In this document: piece after piece, positions 11,966 through 24,248 of the stretch
Layout: every line of letters begins with the position of its first letter
How positions within the stretch are numbered: the stretch's first letter is position 1
NCBI RefSeq assembly: GCF_001418255.1
Contig: NZ_LIPV01000003.1
Coordinates: 248,001 to 312,000 of the forward strand
Reading direction: 5' to 3'
Origin: Thiomonas bhubaneswarensis
GTDB lineage: Bacteria > Pseudomonadota > Gammaproteobacteria > Burkholderiales > Burkholderiaceae_C
Length of the DNA stretch: 64,000 nucleotides
The notes under the pieces: generated by a model
Databases searched by the model: none
What the model was told of the DNA's origin: nothing
What the model saw: the letters and a program-made list of their open reading frames with translations, nothing else
Program-made: the position numbers and the translations under genes

Positions 11966-12946
11966 TCAGACCGTGCGTCCCAAAGAGTAAGCGCATAAGT
12001 CTAGCAGAGCCTGCCGGGCAGGGCTAGCGGGCAAGGGGTGGAGCGCTTGTTCTGCGATGCGAATTTCGTCTTGCGCAGCCTTGCGCACCGCTTCCATCGC
12101 GCCACAGCTCTGGACGATGTCCATGACGTCATCGAGAACGGAGGTGTCGCCCTGGCGAATGGCGTTTTCAATGAGGGCGCGTTGCGGGGTGGTGCCTTGA
12201 CGCATGGCGATGATCAGCGGCAGTGTCGGCTTGCCTTCGCGCAGGTCGTCGCCGATGTTCTTGCCAAGTTCAGCGGAATTGCCGTTGTAATCCAGTAGAT
12301 CGTCGATCAGTTGGAAGGCGGTGCCGAAACTGCGCCCGGCCAGGGCCAACTGTTCTTGCGTCTGCACTGTTGAGTCGGCCAGCACGGCGCCAATGCGAGC
12401 GGCGGCCTCGAACAGTTTCGCCGTCTTGAACCGGATGACCTGAAGGTAGCGTTGCTCGTCGACCTCGGGGTCGTGCATGTTGAGGAGTTGCAGGACTTCG
12501 CCCTCCGCAATCACGTTGGTGGCGTCGGCCAGGATGTCGAGGATGCGCATATTGCCGACGGAAACCATCATCTGGAATGCGCGCGAATAAAGGAAATCGC
12601 CCACCAGCACGCTCGCCGAGTTGCCGAAAAGCGCGTTGGATGTCTCACGTCCACGGCGCATCGATGACTCATCCACCACGTCATCGTGCAGCAGTGTGGC
12701 GGTATGGATCAATTCCACGACAGCGGCCATGACATGCTGTTGGGTGCCGCGAAAGCCCAATGCCTGGGCCACGAGCAGAAGCAGCGCAGGGCGCAGCCGT
12801 TTGCCACCGCCGGCGACGATGTAGCCGCCGATGGTGTTGATCAGCGCGACCTCGGAGGCGAGATGCGCGTGAATGGCCTGGTCGACGCAGGCCATGTCGT
12901 CCTTGATCGGCGCAAAGACGTCATGAATCGTCGGCGCACGGGCCAT
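11966..12946 (-). CDS. ispB: octaprenyl/polyprenyl diphosphate synthase IspB
   Basis: A trans-prenyltransferase that makes the C40-type side chain of ubiquinone. The 326-residue form starts MARAPTIHDVFAPIKDDM. It has the first aspartate-rich motif LLHDDVVDES (D88, D89, D92) and the second LIDDLLDYNGN (D215, D216, D219), which bind Mg2+ and the diphosphates, plus GGGKRLRP near 47. An upstream ATG at 12974-12976 (10 residues longer) is equally possible; neither has a clear ribosome site. It is divergent from rplU, a neighbourhood conserved in many proteobacteria. Product chain length is inferred from the family. Confidence 0.94.
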   Translation of the reverse strand: MARAPTIHDVFAPIKDDMACVDQAIHAHLASEVALINTIGGYIVAGGGKRLRPALLLLVAQALGFRGTQQHVMAAVVELIHTATLLHDDVVDESSMRRGRETSNALFGNSASVLVGDFLYSRAFQMMVSVGNMRILDILADATNVIAEGEVLQLLNMHDPEVDEQRYLQVIRFKTAKLFEAAARIGAVLADSTVQTQEQLALAGRSFGTAFQLIDDLLDYNGNSAELGKNIGDDLREGKPTLPLIIAMRQGTTPQRALIENAIRQGDTSVLDDVMDIVQSCGAMEAVRKAAQDEIRIAEQALHPLPASPARQALLDLCAYSLGRTV

Positions 12947-13301
12947 GTCGGGTGTTTGCGTGGATGGGAACGGCATGAATGGGCCAGTTGCGAATCGAAT
13001 GCTGGTTGACAGTTTTTGATCTTTTGCGACGTGCAGCCATTCTAAGAAGGAGCGCGCACGGTCTGCCGTCTTCACGCTCTGTTCGATGGCACCCGGGCAA
13101 CGATGTTGGTGCAGGTCTGGCGAAACTCGCAATGGATGCTAGAATTGTGGGCTTTTTCCGGACATTGCGTGGCGGCAAATGCGGCCATACTCAAAAGCAG
13201 GGCGGTGGTTGGCCTTGCGAGTGTCCGGTGGTCCGTGCTGAGGCTGACGGGTCGATCGAATGGGTCGGCAGTCGGCACGCACGATTTTTCAGAGGTGAAC
13301 T

Positions 13302-13613
13302 ATGTATGCGGTCATAAAAACCGGCGGCAAGCAGTACCGTGTTGCAGCTGGCGAAAAAATCAAGGTAGAACAGATGCCGGCAGACGTAGGTCAGGACATT
13401 GTGCTGGAAGAGGTGCTTGCCGTGGTCAACGGTGAAGACGCCAAGTTCGGCACCCCCCTGGTCGACGGTGCAAAGGTGACGGCCAAGGTGCTGTCGCACG
13501 GGCGGCACGACAAGGTGCGCATTTTCAAGATGCGTCGCCGCAAGCACTATCAGAAGCATCAGGGGCATCGGCAGAATTACACCGAGCTTCAGATCGAAAC
13601 GATCTCGGCCTAA
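13302..13613 (+). CDS. rplU: 50S ribosomal protein L21
   Basis: A 103-residue ribosomal protein starting [20 protein letters not shown], full length for L21, with the conserved C-terminal [21 protein letters not shown]21 binds 23S rRNA in the large subunit. A good GAGGTG ribosome site precedes the ATG. The possible -10 TAGAAT at 13140-13145 lies in the ispB-rplU gap. It is co-transcribed with rpmA, which starts 12 bases after it. Confidence 0.98.
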   Translation: MYAVIKTGGKQYRVAAGEKIKVEQMPADVGQDIVLEEVLAVVNGEDAKFGTPLVDGAKVTAKVLSHGRHDKVRIFKMRRRKHYQKHQGHRQNYTELQIETISA

Positions 13614-13625
13614 GGAGTAGCAGAC

Positions 13626-13883
13626 ATGGCACAGAAAAAGGGCGGCGGCTCGACGCGCAACGGTCGCGACTCAGAAGCCAAACGGCTTGGCGTGAAGGTG
13701 TATGGCGGCCAGGGCATTTCGGCCGGCGGCATCATCGTGCGCCAGCGTGGCACCAAGTTCCACGCCGGTCACAATGTCGGCATGGGCAAAGACCACACTC
13801 TGTTCGCGCTGGTCGATGGCCGCGTTGAATTCGAGGTGAAGAGCGCGTTCAATCGGCAGACGGTTTCCGTCGTGGCCAATTAA
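13626..13883 (+). CDS. rpmA: 50S ribosomal protein L27
   Basis: An 85-residue protein starting [20 protein letters not shown], the normal length and sequence of L27, whose N-terminal tail reaches towards the peptidyl transferase centre. The Ala-Gln-Lys-Lys-Gly start needs no leader cleavage, unlike the Firmicute form. It is preceded by AAGGAG at 13612-13617 and followed by the hairpin-rich gap before obgE. Confidence 0.98.
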   Translation: MAQKKGGGSTRNGRDSEAKRLGVKVYGGQGISAGGIIVRQRGTKFHAGHNVGMGKDHTLFALVDGRVEFEVKSAFNRQTVSVVAN

Positions 13884-13915
13884 TCGTTCGGCTCGATCGT
13901 CTGGTCCGATCGACT

Positions 13916-16253
<2,338 letters not shown>

Positions 16254-16270
16254 GGCGGTTCGGCCCTGGT

Positions 16271-16822
16271 TCAGTTCGAGAGTGAAGACGGGGCGTGCAG
16301 CCCCAGTTCGATGCGACGCACCAAGTCGGCGGCAGAGCCTCTGACCGACTGGTTAAGGCAGAAATCGTCGCGGTACAGGGTGGAATGCACACGCGTCGCG
16401 CCGCTTTCGGGTATGCGCTGCCATTCGCTTGAGGTTGCCTTGACCCACTGCTTGCTGACGTCGTTCCAGAGCGCATAGAGCTTCCACTGGCGCGTGACGC
16501 AGTTGATGCCCTCGAAGGTGATGTTGCTCGGGCCATTGGGCGTTTTTCCGACCAGGGTGTAGCGCACGGTCTGACCCGGCTCCACCGAGACCGAAGCCCG
16601 GTCGACATAGAACTGCAGCGAGCCACTGGCGGTGATGTGCACGTGCACGAGGTCTGTGGGCGCGGCGGGAAGGGAGACGGGGGCCTCGGCTGCGGCGGTC
16701 TTGGCGCCGAACCAGCCTTCGTCACTGCTGGACTGCGCATGGGCACGGGGCGCCAGGGTGAGCATGCAACCCAGAAAGGCCAGCAGGGCGATGCGCACGG
16801 ACTCGGATCGCGAGACCATCAT
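16271..16822 (-). CDS. exported CNP1-like family protein
   Basis: 183 residues starting [20 protein letters not shown] with a signal peptide that probably ends at APRAHA-QS (about residue 29). The mature part has a beta-rich fold with [39 protein letters not shown] and two cysteines (GINC, DDFC) that could form a disulfide in the periplasm. The pattern fits the CNP1-like family found next to rppH in betaproteobacteria. Its function is not established. It overlaps the rppH stop by four bases, so the two are probably co-translated. Confidence 0.75.
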   Translation of the reverse strand: MMVSRSESVRIALLAFLGCMLTLAPRAHAQSSSDEGWFGAKTAAAEAPVSLPAAPTDLVHVHITASGSLQFYVDRASVSVEPGQTVRYTLVGKTPNGPSNITFEGINCVTRQWKLYALWNDVSKQWVKATSSEWQRIPESGATRVHSTLYRDDFCLNQSVRGSAADLVRRIELGLHAPSSLSN

Positions 16823-17415
16823 GCCGGATCCGGGGTGGTTAGGGGAGAGGTGGGGGAGGGCGGAGCGCCGTTCTCGGCAACCGCTGCCGGCCCATCATGA
16901 CGATGGCGTAGATTGGCGCGCAGGAAACGCGTGCGTGGCTCGGCCTTGGGCAGGAAAGCGGCGAGTTCGGTCAGCGCCAGTTGATAGACCTCTCGCTTGA
17001 ACTCGATCACGTTGTCGAGCGGAACCCAGTATTCGTTCCAGCGCCAGGCATCGAACTCGGGGTGCTCGGTGGCGCGCAGGCAGACATCGCAATCGCGGCC
17101 GGTCAGGCGCAGCAGATACCAGATCTGCTTCTGCCCTTTGTAGATGCCGCGGCTGTCGCGGCGAACGAAGTGGCTGGGCACGTCGTAGCGCAGCCAGTGC
17201 CGGGTGCGGGCGATGATGCGGACGTGGCAAGGGTCGAGGCCAACCTCCTCGTGCAGTTCGCGGTACATCGCCTGCTCGGGGGTTTCGCCCGGGTTGATGC
17301 CGCCCTGGGGAAACTGCCAGGAATGCGCCCGTACACGCTTGCCCCAGAACACCTGATTTCTGGCGTTGAGCAGGATGATGCCCACGTTGGGACGGTAGCC
17401 TTCGCGATCCAACAT
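16819..17415 (-). CDS. rppH: RNA pyrophosphohydrolase RppH
   Basis: RppH removes pyrophosphate from 5'-triphosphorylated mRNA and triggers RNase E-dependent decay. The 198-residue protein starts [20 protein letters not shown]. It has the Nudix box [20 protein letters not shown] followed by VGL at about 38-60. HSWQFPQGG and [13 protein letters not shown] are family signatures. The C-terminal ~30 residues are an unconserved P/T-rich tail. It is divergent from proS; GAGGA sits a few bases before the ATG. Confidence 0.95.
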   Translation of the reverse strand: MLDREGYRPNVGIILLNARNQVFWGKRVRAHSWQFPQGGINPGETPEQAMYRELHEEVGLDPCHVRIIARTRHWLRYDVPSHFVRRDSRGIYKGQKQIWYLLRLTGRDCDVCLRATEHPEFDAWRWNEYWVPLDNVIEFKREVYQLALTELAAFLPKAEPRTRFLRANLRHRHDGPAAVAENGAPPSPTSPLTTPDPA

Positions 17416-17450
17416 CGCCTGATCCTCGATCTTTTAGAATTCTCAATCCG

Positions 17451-17456
17451 ATTATA
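17451..17456 (-). promoter_or_regulatory. -10 element, probable rppH promoter
   Basis: On the reverse strand a perfect TATAAT lies 36 bp upstream of the rppH ATG in the rppH/proS divergent gap. The -35 region is poor, so this is a candidate only. Confidence 0.4.
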
Positions 17457-17583
17457 GGCAGCGACGCCGCCGTTGCAGGGGGGATTTCCACAGGTCGAAG
17501 AGGCCTGATGATGCGCCCCGGGCGCTGGCCCGTTCAGTCCACCTCTCGATGTCTCCACAATGTCGGCGCACACGCCGCTACGC

Positions 17584-19314
17584 ATGAAAATTTCCCGCTT
17601 TTTCATTTCCACCCAGAAAGACGATCCGGCCGATGCCGATGTTCGCAGCCAGGCGCTGATGCTGCGCGCGGGCATGATCAAGAAACACGCCGCCGGGCTC
17701 TACAGCTACCTGCCGTTGGGCCTGCGCAGCATCCGCAAGGTTGAGGCCATTGTGCGCGAGGAAATGAATCGGGCGGGCGCCATCGAGCTGCTCATGCCGG
17801 TGGTGCAGCCCGCCGAGCTCTGGCAGGAAACGGGCCGACTGGACAAGTTCGGCCCCGAGCTGCTGCGCATCAAGGACCGCCATGACCGCGACTTCGTGAT
17901 CCAGCCGACTTCAGAAGAGGTCGTGACCGATCTGGTGCGCAGCGAGGTGCGTAGCTGGCGTCAGTTGCCGCTGAACTTCTATCACATCCAGACCAAGTTT
18001 CGCGACGAACGTCGGCCGCGCTTTGGTGTGATGCGGGCGCGCGAATTCACCATGAAGGATGCCTACTCCTTCGACCGCGATTTTGAGTCGGCACAGGTCA
18101 GCTACCGCGCGATGTTCGATGCCTATGTGCGCATCTTTCAGCGCTTTGGTTTCGAGTTCCGCGCGGTGGCGGCTGATTCGGGCGCCATCGGCGGGTCGCT
18201 CAGCCATGAGTTTCACGTCATCGCCGAGACCGGTGAAGACGCCATCGCGTACTGCGAGGCGTCCGACTATGCCGCCAACATCGAAAAGGCCGAGGCGCTC
18301 TCCTTGATCGCCACGCGTGCCCAGCCCACCCAAGACCTGCGCAAGACGCCCACGCCGGGCGCGGCGAAATGCGAGGATGTCGCCGCGTTGCTGGGCATCC
18401 CGTTGCAGCAGACGATCAAATCGGTGGTGCTGGCAGTCGATGCCGACAAGCCAGGGCAACAGCCGTCGCTCGTGCTGCTGCTGGTGCGCGGCGATCATGC
18501 GGTCAACGAGGTCAAGGTGGGCAAGCTTGCCGGTCTGGCCAACACCCGCATGGCGACCGAAGCCGAGATCGTGGCCGCCTTCGGCACGCCTCCGGGCTAT
18601 CTGGGGCCTTTGGGCACCCTGCAGCCGGTTCGAGTGATCGCCGACCGCACCGTTGCCAATATGAGCGACTTCGTCGTCGGCGCCAATGCCGCCGATTTTC
18701 ATTACACCGGCGTGAATTGGGGGCGCGACCTACCCGAGCCCGAAGTGGCCGACATCCGCAATGTGCTGGCGGGCGACCCGAGTCCGGACGGCAAGGGCCT
18801 GCTATCCATCTGCCGGGGGATCGAGGTCGGGCATGTGTTCTACCTCGGCACCAAGTATTCAGCCGCGATGGGCGCGACCTTTCTTGACGACAAGGGCAAA
18901 TCGCAGACGCTGGAAATGGGCTGCTACGGCATCGGCATCACCCGCATTCTCGGCGCCTGCATCGAGCAGAACCATGACGCCAAGGGCATGATCTGGCCCG
19001 ATGCGATCGCGCCGTTCACCGCGGTGATCTGCCCCATCGGCTACGACCGCAGCGAGGCTGTGCGCGAGGCGGCGGATGCACTCCACACCGAGCTTCTGGC
19101 GGCCGGCGTGGATGTGGCGCTGGATGATCGTGGCGAGCGTCCCGGGGTGATGCTCGGCGACTGGGAACTGATCGGCGTGCCGCATCGTCTGGTGGTGTCC
19201 GATCGTGGGCTCAAGGACGGCACGGTGGAATACCAGCATCGCCGCGATGCCGCGCCGACCTTGCTGCCACTGGCCGAAGCATCAGCGCAATTGCAGGCCC
19301 GGCTCAAGCGCTGA
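17584..19314 (+). CDS. proS: prolyl-tRNA synthetase ProS (bacterial type, with editing domain)
   Basis: Class II aminoacyl-tRNA synthetase that charges tRNA-Pro. The 576-residue product from ATG 17584 starts [20 protein letters not shown]. It shows motif 2 ([21 protein letters not shown]), the INS editing domain inserted at ~225-390, and motif 3 ([20 protein letters not shown], with GIGITR). The anticodon domain forms the C-terminus. An in-frame ATG at 17560 would add eight residues that do not match the family. The tRNA-Pro(CGG) gene at 11.8 kb supplies one of its substrates. Confidence 0.97.
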   Translation: MKISRFFISTQKDDPADADVRSQALMLRAGMIKKHAAGLYSYLPLGLRSIRKVEAIVREEMNRAGAIELLMPVVQPAELWQETGRLDKFGPELLRIKDRHDRDFVIQPTSEEVVTDLVRSEVRSWRQLPLNFYHIQTKFRDERRPRFGVMRAREFTMKDAYSFDRDFESAQVSYRAMFDAYVRIFQRFGFEFRAVAADSGAIGGSLSHEFHVIAETGEDAIAYCEASDYAANIEKAEALSLIATRAQPTQDLRKTPTPGAAKCEDVAALLGIPLQQTIKSVVLAVDADKPGQQPSLVLLLVRGDHAVNEVKVGKLAGLANTRMATEAEIVAAFGTPPGYLGPLGTLQPVRVIADRTVANMSDFVVGANAADFHYTGVNWGRDLPEPEVADIRNVLAGDPSPDGKGLLSICRGIEVGHVFYLGTKYSAAMGATFLDDKGKSQTLEMGCYGIGITRILGACIEQNHDAKGMIWPDAIAPFTAVICPIGYDRSEAVREAADALHTELLAAGVDVALDDRGERPGVMLGDWELIGVPHRLVVSDRGLKDGTVEYQHRRDAAPTLLPLAEASAQLQARLKR

Positions 19315-19340
19315 GTCTGTTTTCGACAAGGCCGGGGTGT

Positions 19341-19988
19341 ATGAGGCGTCTTTCCCGCCGCCATTGTCTGGTGCGGATGGCAGGGCTCGGGGCTGCCGTC
19401 GTTTCGGGCTGGGGGCTGCCAGCGGCCCCGGCCTGGGCCGGTGCGCAGAAGGAAGAGCAGCTCAGCGACGCCGTGCGCACTGCGCTGGCGGCGCAGATCG
19501 CCGAGGCGCCGCCGCCGCAGCCGCACTTTCGAGACGCCGATCATTTTGCCCAGTACTGGGTGTGGCTGGCGACCGAATCGGCACGACTGCAGTACCGGAT
19601 TCCCGGGTTTTCGGTACGCCGCGATTTTCTACAGACCGTCTGGTATGAATCTCACCGCGCCGGACTGGAACCCGCGCTGATCCTGGGCTTAATCCAGGTG
19701 GAAAGCGGGTTCAAGAAGTACGCCATCTCATCGGCCGGCGCGATGGGCTATATGCAGGTCATGCCGTTCTGGACTAAACAGATCGGCAATGGCGACATCA
19801 CCAGCCTGTTTCACATGCAGGTCAATCTTCGCTACGGCTGCGTGATCCTGCGGCACTATCTGAACATCGAGAACGGCAACCTGTTCTACGCCCTGGGCCG
19901 CTACAACGGCTCGCGCGGCCGGGCCGCCTATCCCGATGCGGTGCTTGCCGCACGCCAACGCTGGCTGGTGGCGGGTGGTTCGGGTTGA
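19341..19988 (+). CDS. exported lytic transglycosylase (SLT domain)
   Basis: A 215-residue murein-cleaving enzyme. The N-terminus has SRRHCLVRMAG followed by a hydrophobic stretch and AWAGA, which resembles a Tat signal peptide. The SLT catalytic domain shows LILGLIQVESGFKKYAISSA with the catalytic glutamate at E121, then GAMGYMQVMPFW and ALGRYNGSRG. It should cut glycosidic bonds in peptidoglycan with 1,6-anhydro product formation, which AmpD (25.8 kb) helps recycle. It starts 26 bases after proS. Confidence 0.9.
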   Translation: MRRLSRRHCLVRMAGLGAAVVSGWGLPAAPAWAGAQKEEQLSDAVRTALAAQIAEAPPPQPHFRDADHFAQYWVWLATESARLQYRIPGFSVRRDFLQTVWYESHRAGLEPALILGLIQVESGFKKYAISSAGAMGYMQVMPFWTKQIGNGDITSLFHMQVNLRYGCVILRHYLNIENGNLFYALGRYNGSRGRAAYPDAVLAARQRWLVAGGSG

Positions 19989-20017
19989 AGACTTTGCACG
20001 TCTCGGCGTGAGCCGGT

Positions 20018-21367
20018 TCAGCGCGGCATCATGCCGCCCATGCGCTGCATCATCTTGAACATCTTGCCGCCCTTCATTTTTTTCATCATGTCGCGCATCT
20101 GCTCGTACTGTTTGAGCAGGCGGTTGACGTCCTGCACCTGAACGCCGGCGCCGGCGGCGATTCGGCGCTTGCGCGTGGCCTTGATGACTTCGGGCTTGTG
20201 GCGTTCCTGCGGGGTCATGCTGTGGATGATGCCTTGCATGCGGCGCATGTCGCGCTCGGCGCGGTTCATGTCGGCCTGTCCGGCCTTGGCCTGCATTTCG
20301 GCCGGCAGTTTGTCGAGCATGCCCTGCAGGCCGCCCATCTTGTTCATCTGCTGCAGTTGCATCAGAAAGTCGTTGAGATCGAACTGGGCGCCCGACTTCA
20401 CCTTGGCGGCGAGTTGCTGCGCGGCGTCGATGTCGACCTGACGCTGCGCCTGCTCCACCAGCGCGAGGATGTCGCCCATGCCCAGAATGCGGTCTGCCAT
20501 GCGGCGCGGGTCGAAGGGCTCGAGGCCGTCGATCTTCTCCGACACCCCGGCGAACTTGATCGGCGCCCCGGTGACCTGACGCACCGACAGCGCCGCACCG
20601 CCGCGGGCGTCGCCATCGAGCTTGGTCAGCACGATGCCCGTCAGCGGCAGGGTGTCGTGGAAGGCCCGTGCGGTGTTCACAGCGTCCTGGCCCTGCATGG
20701 CATCGACCACGAACAGGCTCTCGATGGGCTTGAGCGCGCCGTGCAGTTCCTGAATCTCGCGCATCATGGCCTCGTCCACCGACAGGCGACCGGCTGTATC
20801 GACGAGGAGGACGTCGAAGTGGTGGCTGCGCGCGTAATCGACCGCGCGGCGGGCGATGTCCAGCGGCTTGTCCTGCGGCGAAGACGGAAAGAACTCCGCG
20901 CCCGCCTGCGCCGTGACCGTCTGCAACTGGGCGATGGCCGCCGGCCGGTACACGTCGCACGAGACGGTGAGCACCTTTTTCTTCTGCCGCTCGGTCAGCA
21001 GCCGCGCCAGTTTGGCGGTGGTCGTGGTCTTGCCCGCGCCCTGCAGACCGGCCATGAGCACGATGGCCGGAGGCTGAGTGGCGAGGTTGAGCGGCACGGC
21101 ATCACCGCCCATGAGATCGGCCAGTTCGCGCTGCACCACCCCCACCAACGCCTGCCCAGGGGTGAGAGAGCCGACGACTTCCTGCCCTAGCGCCTTTTCC
21201 TTGACGCGGGCGGTGAACTCCCTCACGACCGGCAGTGCCACATCGGCTTCGAGCAGTGCGAGCCGCACTTCGCGCAGCATGTCCTGAATATTGGACTCGG
21301 TGATGCGTGCTTCGCCCTTGAGGGTCTTGACCACGCGGGACAGACGTTGGGTGAGGTTGTTGAGCAT
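20018..21367 (-). CDS. ffh: signal recognition particle protein Ffh
   Basis: Ffh binds 4.5S RNA and nascent signal sequences and directs ribosomes to FtsY. The 449-residue protein starts MLNNLTQRLSRVVKTLKGEA and has the N domain with ALLEADVAL, the G domain P-loop GLQGAGKTT (107-115), DTAGRLSVDE and TKLDGDARGGAAL. The C-terminal M domain is rich in methionine (MQQMNKMGG-like stretches, then MMKKMKGGKMFKMMQRM at the very end). It is divergent from the cytochrome-assembly gene. Confidence 0.98.
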   Translation of the reverse strand: MLNNLTQRLSRVVKTLKGEARITESNIQDMLREVRLALLEADVALPVVREFTARVKEKALGQEVVGSLTPGQALVGVVQRELADLMGGDAVPLNLATQPPAIVLMAGLQGAGKTTTTAKLARLLTERQKKKVLTVSCDVYRPAAIAQLQTVTAQAGAEFFPSSPQDKPLDIARRAVDYARSHHFDVLLVDTAGRLSVDEAMMREIQELHGALKPIESLFVVDAMQGQDAVNTARAFHDTLPLTGIVLTKLDGDARGGAALSVRQVTGAPIKFAGVSEKIDGLEPFDPRRMADRILGMGDILALVEQAQRQVDIDAAQQLAAKVKSGAQFDLNDFLMQLQQMNKMGGLQGMLDKLPAEMQAKAGQADMNRAERDMRRMQGIIHSMTPQERHKPEVIKATRKRRIAAGAGVQVQDVNRLLKQYEQMRDMMKKMKGGKMFKMMQRMGGMMPR

Positions 21368-21473
21368 GAGGCGTGGAGAGTTCGGGTGCAGGGCAGACGC
21401 AGAGCCTTCTACCGGTCTGGTTTTGCCTTGCGTGGCGTCGGCTGGCCGCAGGGGGGTCGGTTAAACTTGGAAT

Positions 21474-22313
21474 ATGTCGATTTTAGTGAATAGCCTCGCG
21501 TTCGCCTTCTATATGCTGGCGGCGGTGTTGTCGCGTCCCGTGCCCGCCATGGCGTCGGGTGACGCGCAGGGCGGCGAGCCTGGGGCGAAACCACGGCCCG
21601 AGCGCTGGTCGACCTGGGTGATGGCGCTGGCCTGGATCGCTCAGACCATCACTTTCGCCATGGTGCTGCACGGCGAGCTGCAGCCGCATTTCGGCTTCGC
21701 GCAGGCGCTCTCTGTCACCTTCTGGCTGGTCGCGGCGGTGTATTGGGTGGAAAGCCTCTACTACCCCTTGCAGAAGCTGCGGAGCTGGATCTGCCTGCTG
21801 GCGGCCATGTCCATTCTTCTGAGCTGGGTCTTTCCGGGCACCTTCACGCCGCCGTATGGCGCCGGCCCCACCTTTGCCCTGCACTGGGCGATGGGCATCG
21901 CCGCCTACGGCCTGTTCGGCGCCGCGGTGCTGCATGGCATTCTGCTGTGGACGGCCGAGCGCTCGCTGCACCGGGGCAAGGGGGCGGTGTCGGGGGTGTC
22001 ACGCAGCCTGCCCTTGCTCACCCTCGAAAAGCTGACTTATCGGCTGGCCGGCGTGGGCTTTGTGCTGTTGACGGCCTCGCTCGTGTTTGCCGCCACGTTC
22101 AGTGAGGAATTGTTCGGCAAGCCCTTCGAGTTCAATCACCAAGCGGTGTTCGGCATCGCTTCGTGGCTCATTTTTGCGGTGCTGATGTTCGGCCGGGTGT
22201 TCCTGGGATGGCGTGGAACGCGCGCCCTGGGCTGGCTGTTCGGCGGCACGGTGCTGCTGATGCTCACCTACGTCGGCTCGCGCTTTGTGCTGCAGGTGAT
22301 TTTGCAGCGATGA
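21474..22313 (+). CDS. cytochrome c assembly-like integral membrane protein (CcsA/YpjD type)
   Basis: 279 residues with about eight hydrophobic segments, including ILLSWVFPGTFTPPYGAGPT and ALHWAMGIAAYGLFGAAVLH. This is the layout of the CcsA/CcmC/YpjD family, whose members handle haem or inner-membrane stress. Conserved histidines occur in HWAMG and FNHQAVFG. In proteobacteria this gene commonly lies next to ffh, as here. The family includes E. coli YpjD; a direct role in cytochrome maturation is unproven. It overlaps the next small gene at ATGA. Confidence 0.85.
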   Translation: MSILVNSLAFAFYMLAAVLSRPVPAMASGDAQGGEPGAKPRPERWSTWVMALAWIAQTITFAMVLHGELQPHFGFAQALSVTFWLVAAVYWVESLYYPLQKLRSWICLLAAMSILLSWVFPGTFTPPYGAGPTFALHWAMGIAAYGLFGAAVLHGILLWTAERSLHRGKGAVSGVSRSLPLLTLEKLTYRLAGVGFVLLTASLVFAATFSEELFGKPFEFNHQAVFGIASWLIFAVLMFGRVFLGWRGTRALGWLFGGTVLLMLTYVGSRFVLQVILQR

Positions 22314-22534
22314 AGTACCTTGTTCTGTTCGTGGTGGTGATCGTCGGGCTGATGTTCATCAAGAAGGCGCAGCAGCCCCGCAGTGTGCGCCCTCCGCAAC
22401 CGCCTCCCAAGCCGAAAATTCCTGAAGCGATGCTGCCCTGCTCGCACTGCGGGGTGCACTCTCCCGCCAGCCGCTGCGTCTGGCGAGATGGCAAGCCGTA
22501 CTGCAGCGAAGAGCATGCCCGTCTGGGGTCGTAA
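22310..22534 (+). CDS. small PP0621-like membrane-anchored cysteine-pair protein
   Basis: 74 residues: one N-terminal membrane segment (MKYLVLFVVVIVGLMFI), a proline-rich linker, and a small metal-finger-like domain with CSHC (MLPCSHCGVHSP) and [10 protein letters not shown]. Two CxxC-like pairs plus a histidine suggest zinc binding. The type resembles the PP0621 family of short proteins that precede histidine kinases in pseudomonads and betaproteobacteria. Its ATG overlaps the upstream stop (ATGA) and its end overlaps the kinase start by 20 bases, so it is part of a coupled operon. Function unknown. Confidence 0.78.
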   Translation: MKYLVLFVVVIVGLMFIKKAQQPRSVRPPQPPPKPKIPEAMLPCSHCGVHSPASRCVWRDGKPYCSEEHARLGS

Positions 22535-24248
22535 ATCGCCCGCGGCGCCTACCGCCGAGAGCGCGTTCGCGCGGTCCATGTTTGCGCCGACAGGTGCTTC
22601 GTCGGGCTCGGCTTTGGTGCCGTCGTCCCGCCTGGGACGCGAGCGCTTGCGCACCTTTCGCGTCCTGGCCGCGGCGCGGGTGGTCATGGCGCTGATGCTG
22701 CTGGCCTGGCTGGTGTTGCTGCCCATGCTGCAGGCCAAAGGGCATGGCGAAGGCGAACCCACCTCCGGCCTTGGCTACTGGGTTGCGCTGGCCTACCTGG
22801 TGCTGACCGCCCTGAGTCTGTGGTGGAGTTTTTTTCGCACGGGCGGTCTGGCCTGGCAGGTGTTGATTGCGATCGCCGTTGATCTTCTGGCGTTCAGCAC
22901 CCTGCAGTTCACCGCGGGCTACCCGGCGCGCGAATTCGCGCTGATCTATGCCTTGCCGGTGCTGGCCGCTGGCATCTATGGCACTTTGTCGCTCACGATG
23001 TTCGTCGCGGCTCTGGTGACACTGATCCTGCTGGGCGGTGCCGCGTTCGCGATGATGGGCGGCGTGGCGGAGGCCGAGCAGCGCATGCTCAACGCGGCCT
23101 TTGTCGGCATCGCCTATTTCGCCGTGGCGGTGCTGACCTGGCAGTTGTCGCAACGTCTCGCCCGCCAGGAGGCGAGGGCGACGGCCAGTGAGTCCATCGC
23201 ACGGCGTCAGATGGCGCTGAACCAGCGGGTGATCGAGGCACAGCGCGACGGCGTCATGGTCGTCGATGGACACATGGTGCTGGAGGCGCTCAATCCGGCG
23301 GCGCAGCATCTGCTCGATCTGCCGTGGAGCGATGCGGTCACGGCGCGCTGGCTGGGGGGGCGCAAGGCGCTGCGCGAGCTGCCGGCGGCCGAGGCGGTGC
23401 GGCAGGAGGTCGAGCGCATGGCCATCGACGGCGAGGACGAACTGGAAGTGCAGGTGCGCACCCCGGCGGGGCGCAAGCTGCTGCTGCGTTTATCGAGGCT
23501 GGACAATCTGCCCGGCGGCACAGGCTACCTCATCGTGCTTCAGGACCTGCGCGAAATCGATGCCCGCATCCAGCAGGAGAAGCTGGCGGCCATGGGCCGG
23601 CTGGTGGCCAGTGTGGCGCACGAGATCCGCAACCCATTGGGAGCGATCGGTCAGGCCAACCAGCTGGCCCGCGAGTACGCGGCCGATCCGGCGCAGCTCG
23701 AACGGCTACACCACCTCATTGGCCAGAACGTGGAGCGCATCAACCGGACCGTGGAAGATGTGCTGGAGCTCGGACGCACCGCGCCGCGCGACATCGGCCT
23801 GATGCCCTGCGCCCCGCTGATGCGCGAGCTTCACGCCGAGTTCGACAAGCCCGACGAAGGTCGCATCGGTCTGTTCATTCAGGATGATGCGGCGCAGATC
23901 CGCTTCGATGCCCTGCACCTGCGCCGGATTCTGGTCAATCTGCTGAGCAATGCCCGGCGCTACGCCAGCAACCAGCCGCGGGCCATCGAGATCCGGCAAC
24001 TGGGCGCCGAGCGGGTGCGTGAAATCCAGGTCTCCAACGACGGCCCATTGATCGACGCCGAACTGCGCGCGCAGTTGTTCGAGCCGTTTCGCACCACCAG
24101 CAGCCGCGGCGTGGGGCTGGGCCTGTATATTTCCCACGAACTGTGTCTGCGCAATGGCGCGCGCCTGGTCTATCGCATCGAGCGCGAAGGCACGCCCCAG
24201 GCGCGCGGCGCCTTTGTCATCCAGATCGCACCGGGCCCCGAAGCATGA
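22515..24248 (+). CDS. pilS: membrane sensor histidine kinase, PilS-like
   Basis: A 577-residue kinase starting [16 protein letters not shown]. Six hydrophobic segments occupy about residues 50-210. A PAS-like domain (~235-345) follows. The dimerisation box [15 protein letters not shown] carries the phospho-acceptor His369. The ATPase domain has [12 protein letters not shown] (N box) and [13 protein letters not shown] (G2). It is coupled by ATGA to the NtrC-type regulator behind it. The multi-span N-terminus plus a sigma-54 partner is typical of PilS, which senses pilin in the membrane and controls pilA. Sensing of pilin here is inferred. Confidence 0.88.
   Translation: MPVWGRKSPAAPTAESAFARSMFAPTGASSGSALVPSSRLGRERLRTFRVLAAARVVMALMLLAWLVLLPMLQAKGHGEGEPTSGLGYWVALAYLVLTALSLWWSFFRTGGLAWQVLIAIAVDLLAFSTLQFTAGYPAREFALIYALPVLAAGIYGTLSLTMFVAALVTLILLGGAAFAMMGGVAEAEQRMLNAAFVGIAYFAVAVLTWQLSQRLARQEARATASESIARRQMALNQRVIEAQRDGVMVVDGHMVLEALNPAAQHLLDLPWSDAVTARWLGGRKALRELPAAEAVRQEVERMAIDGEDELEVQVRTPAGRKLLLRLSRLDNLPGGTGYLIVLQDLREIDARIQQEKLAAMGRLVASVAHEIRNPLGAIGQANQLAREYAADPAQLERLHHLIGQNVERINRTVEDVLELGRTAPRDIGLMPCAPLMRELHAEFDKPDEGRIGLFIQDDAAQIRFDALHLRRILVNLLSNARRYASNQPRAIEIRQLGAERVREIQVSNDGPLIDAELRAQLFEPFRTTSSRGVGLGLYISHELCLRNGARLVYRIEREGTPQARGAFVIQIAPGPEA

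Noticed and set aside
11761-12027. Forward frame encoding GERIRTSGLYVPNVALYQ and neighbours
   Set aside because: It is the translation of the tRNA-Pro gene read on the wrong strand, a well-known annotation artefact.
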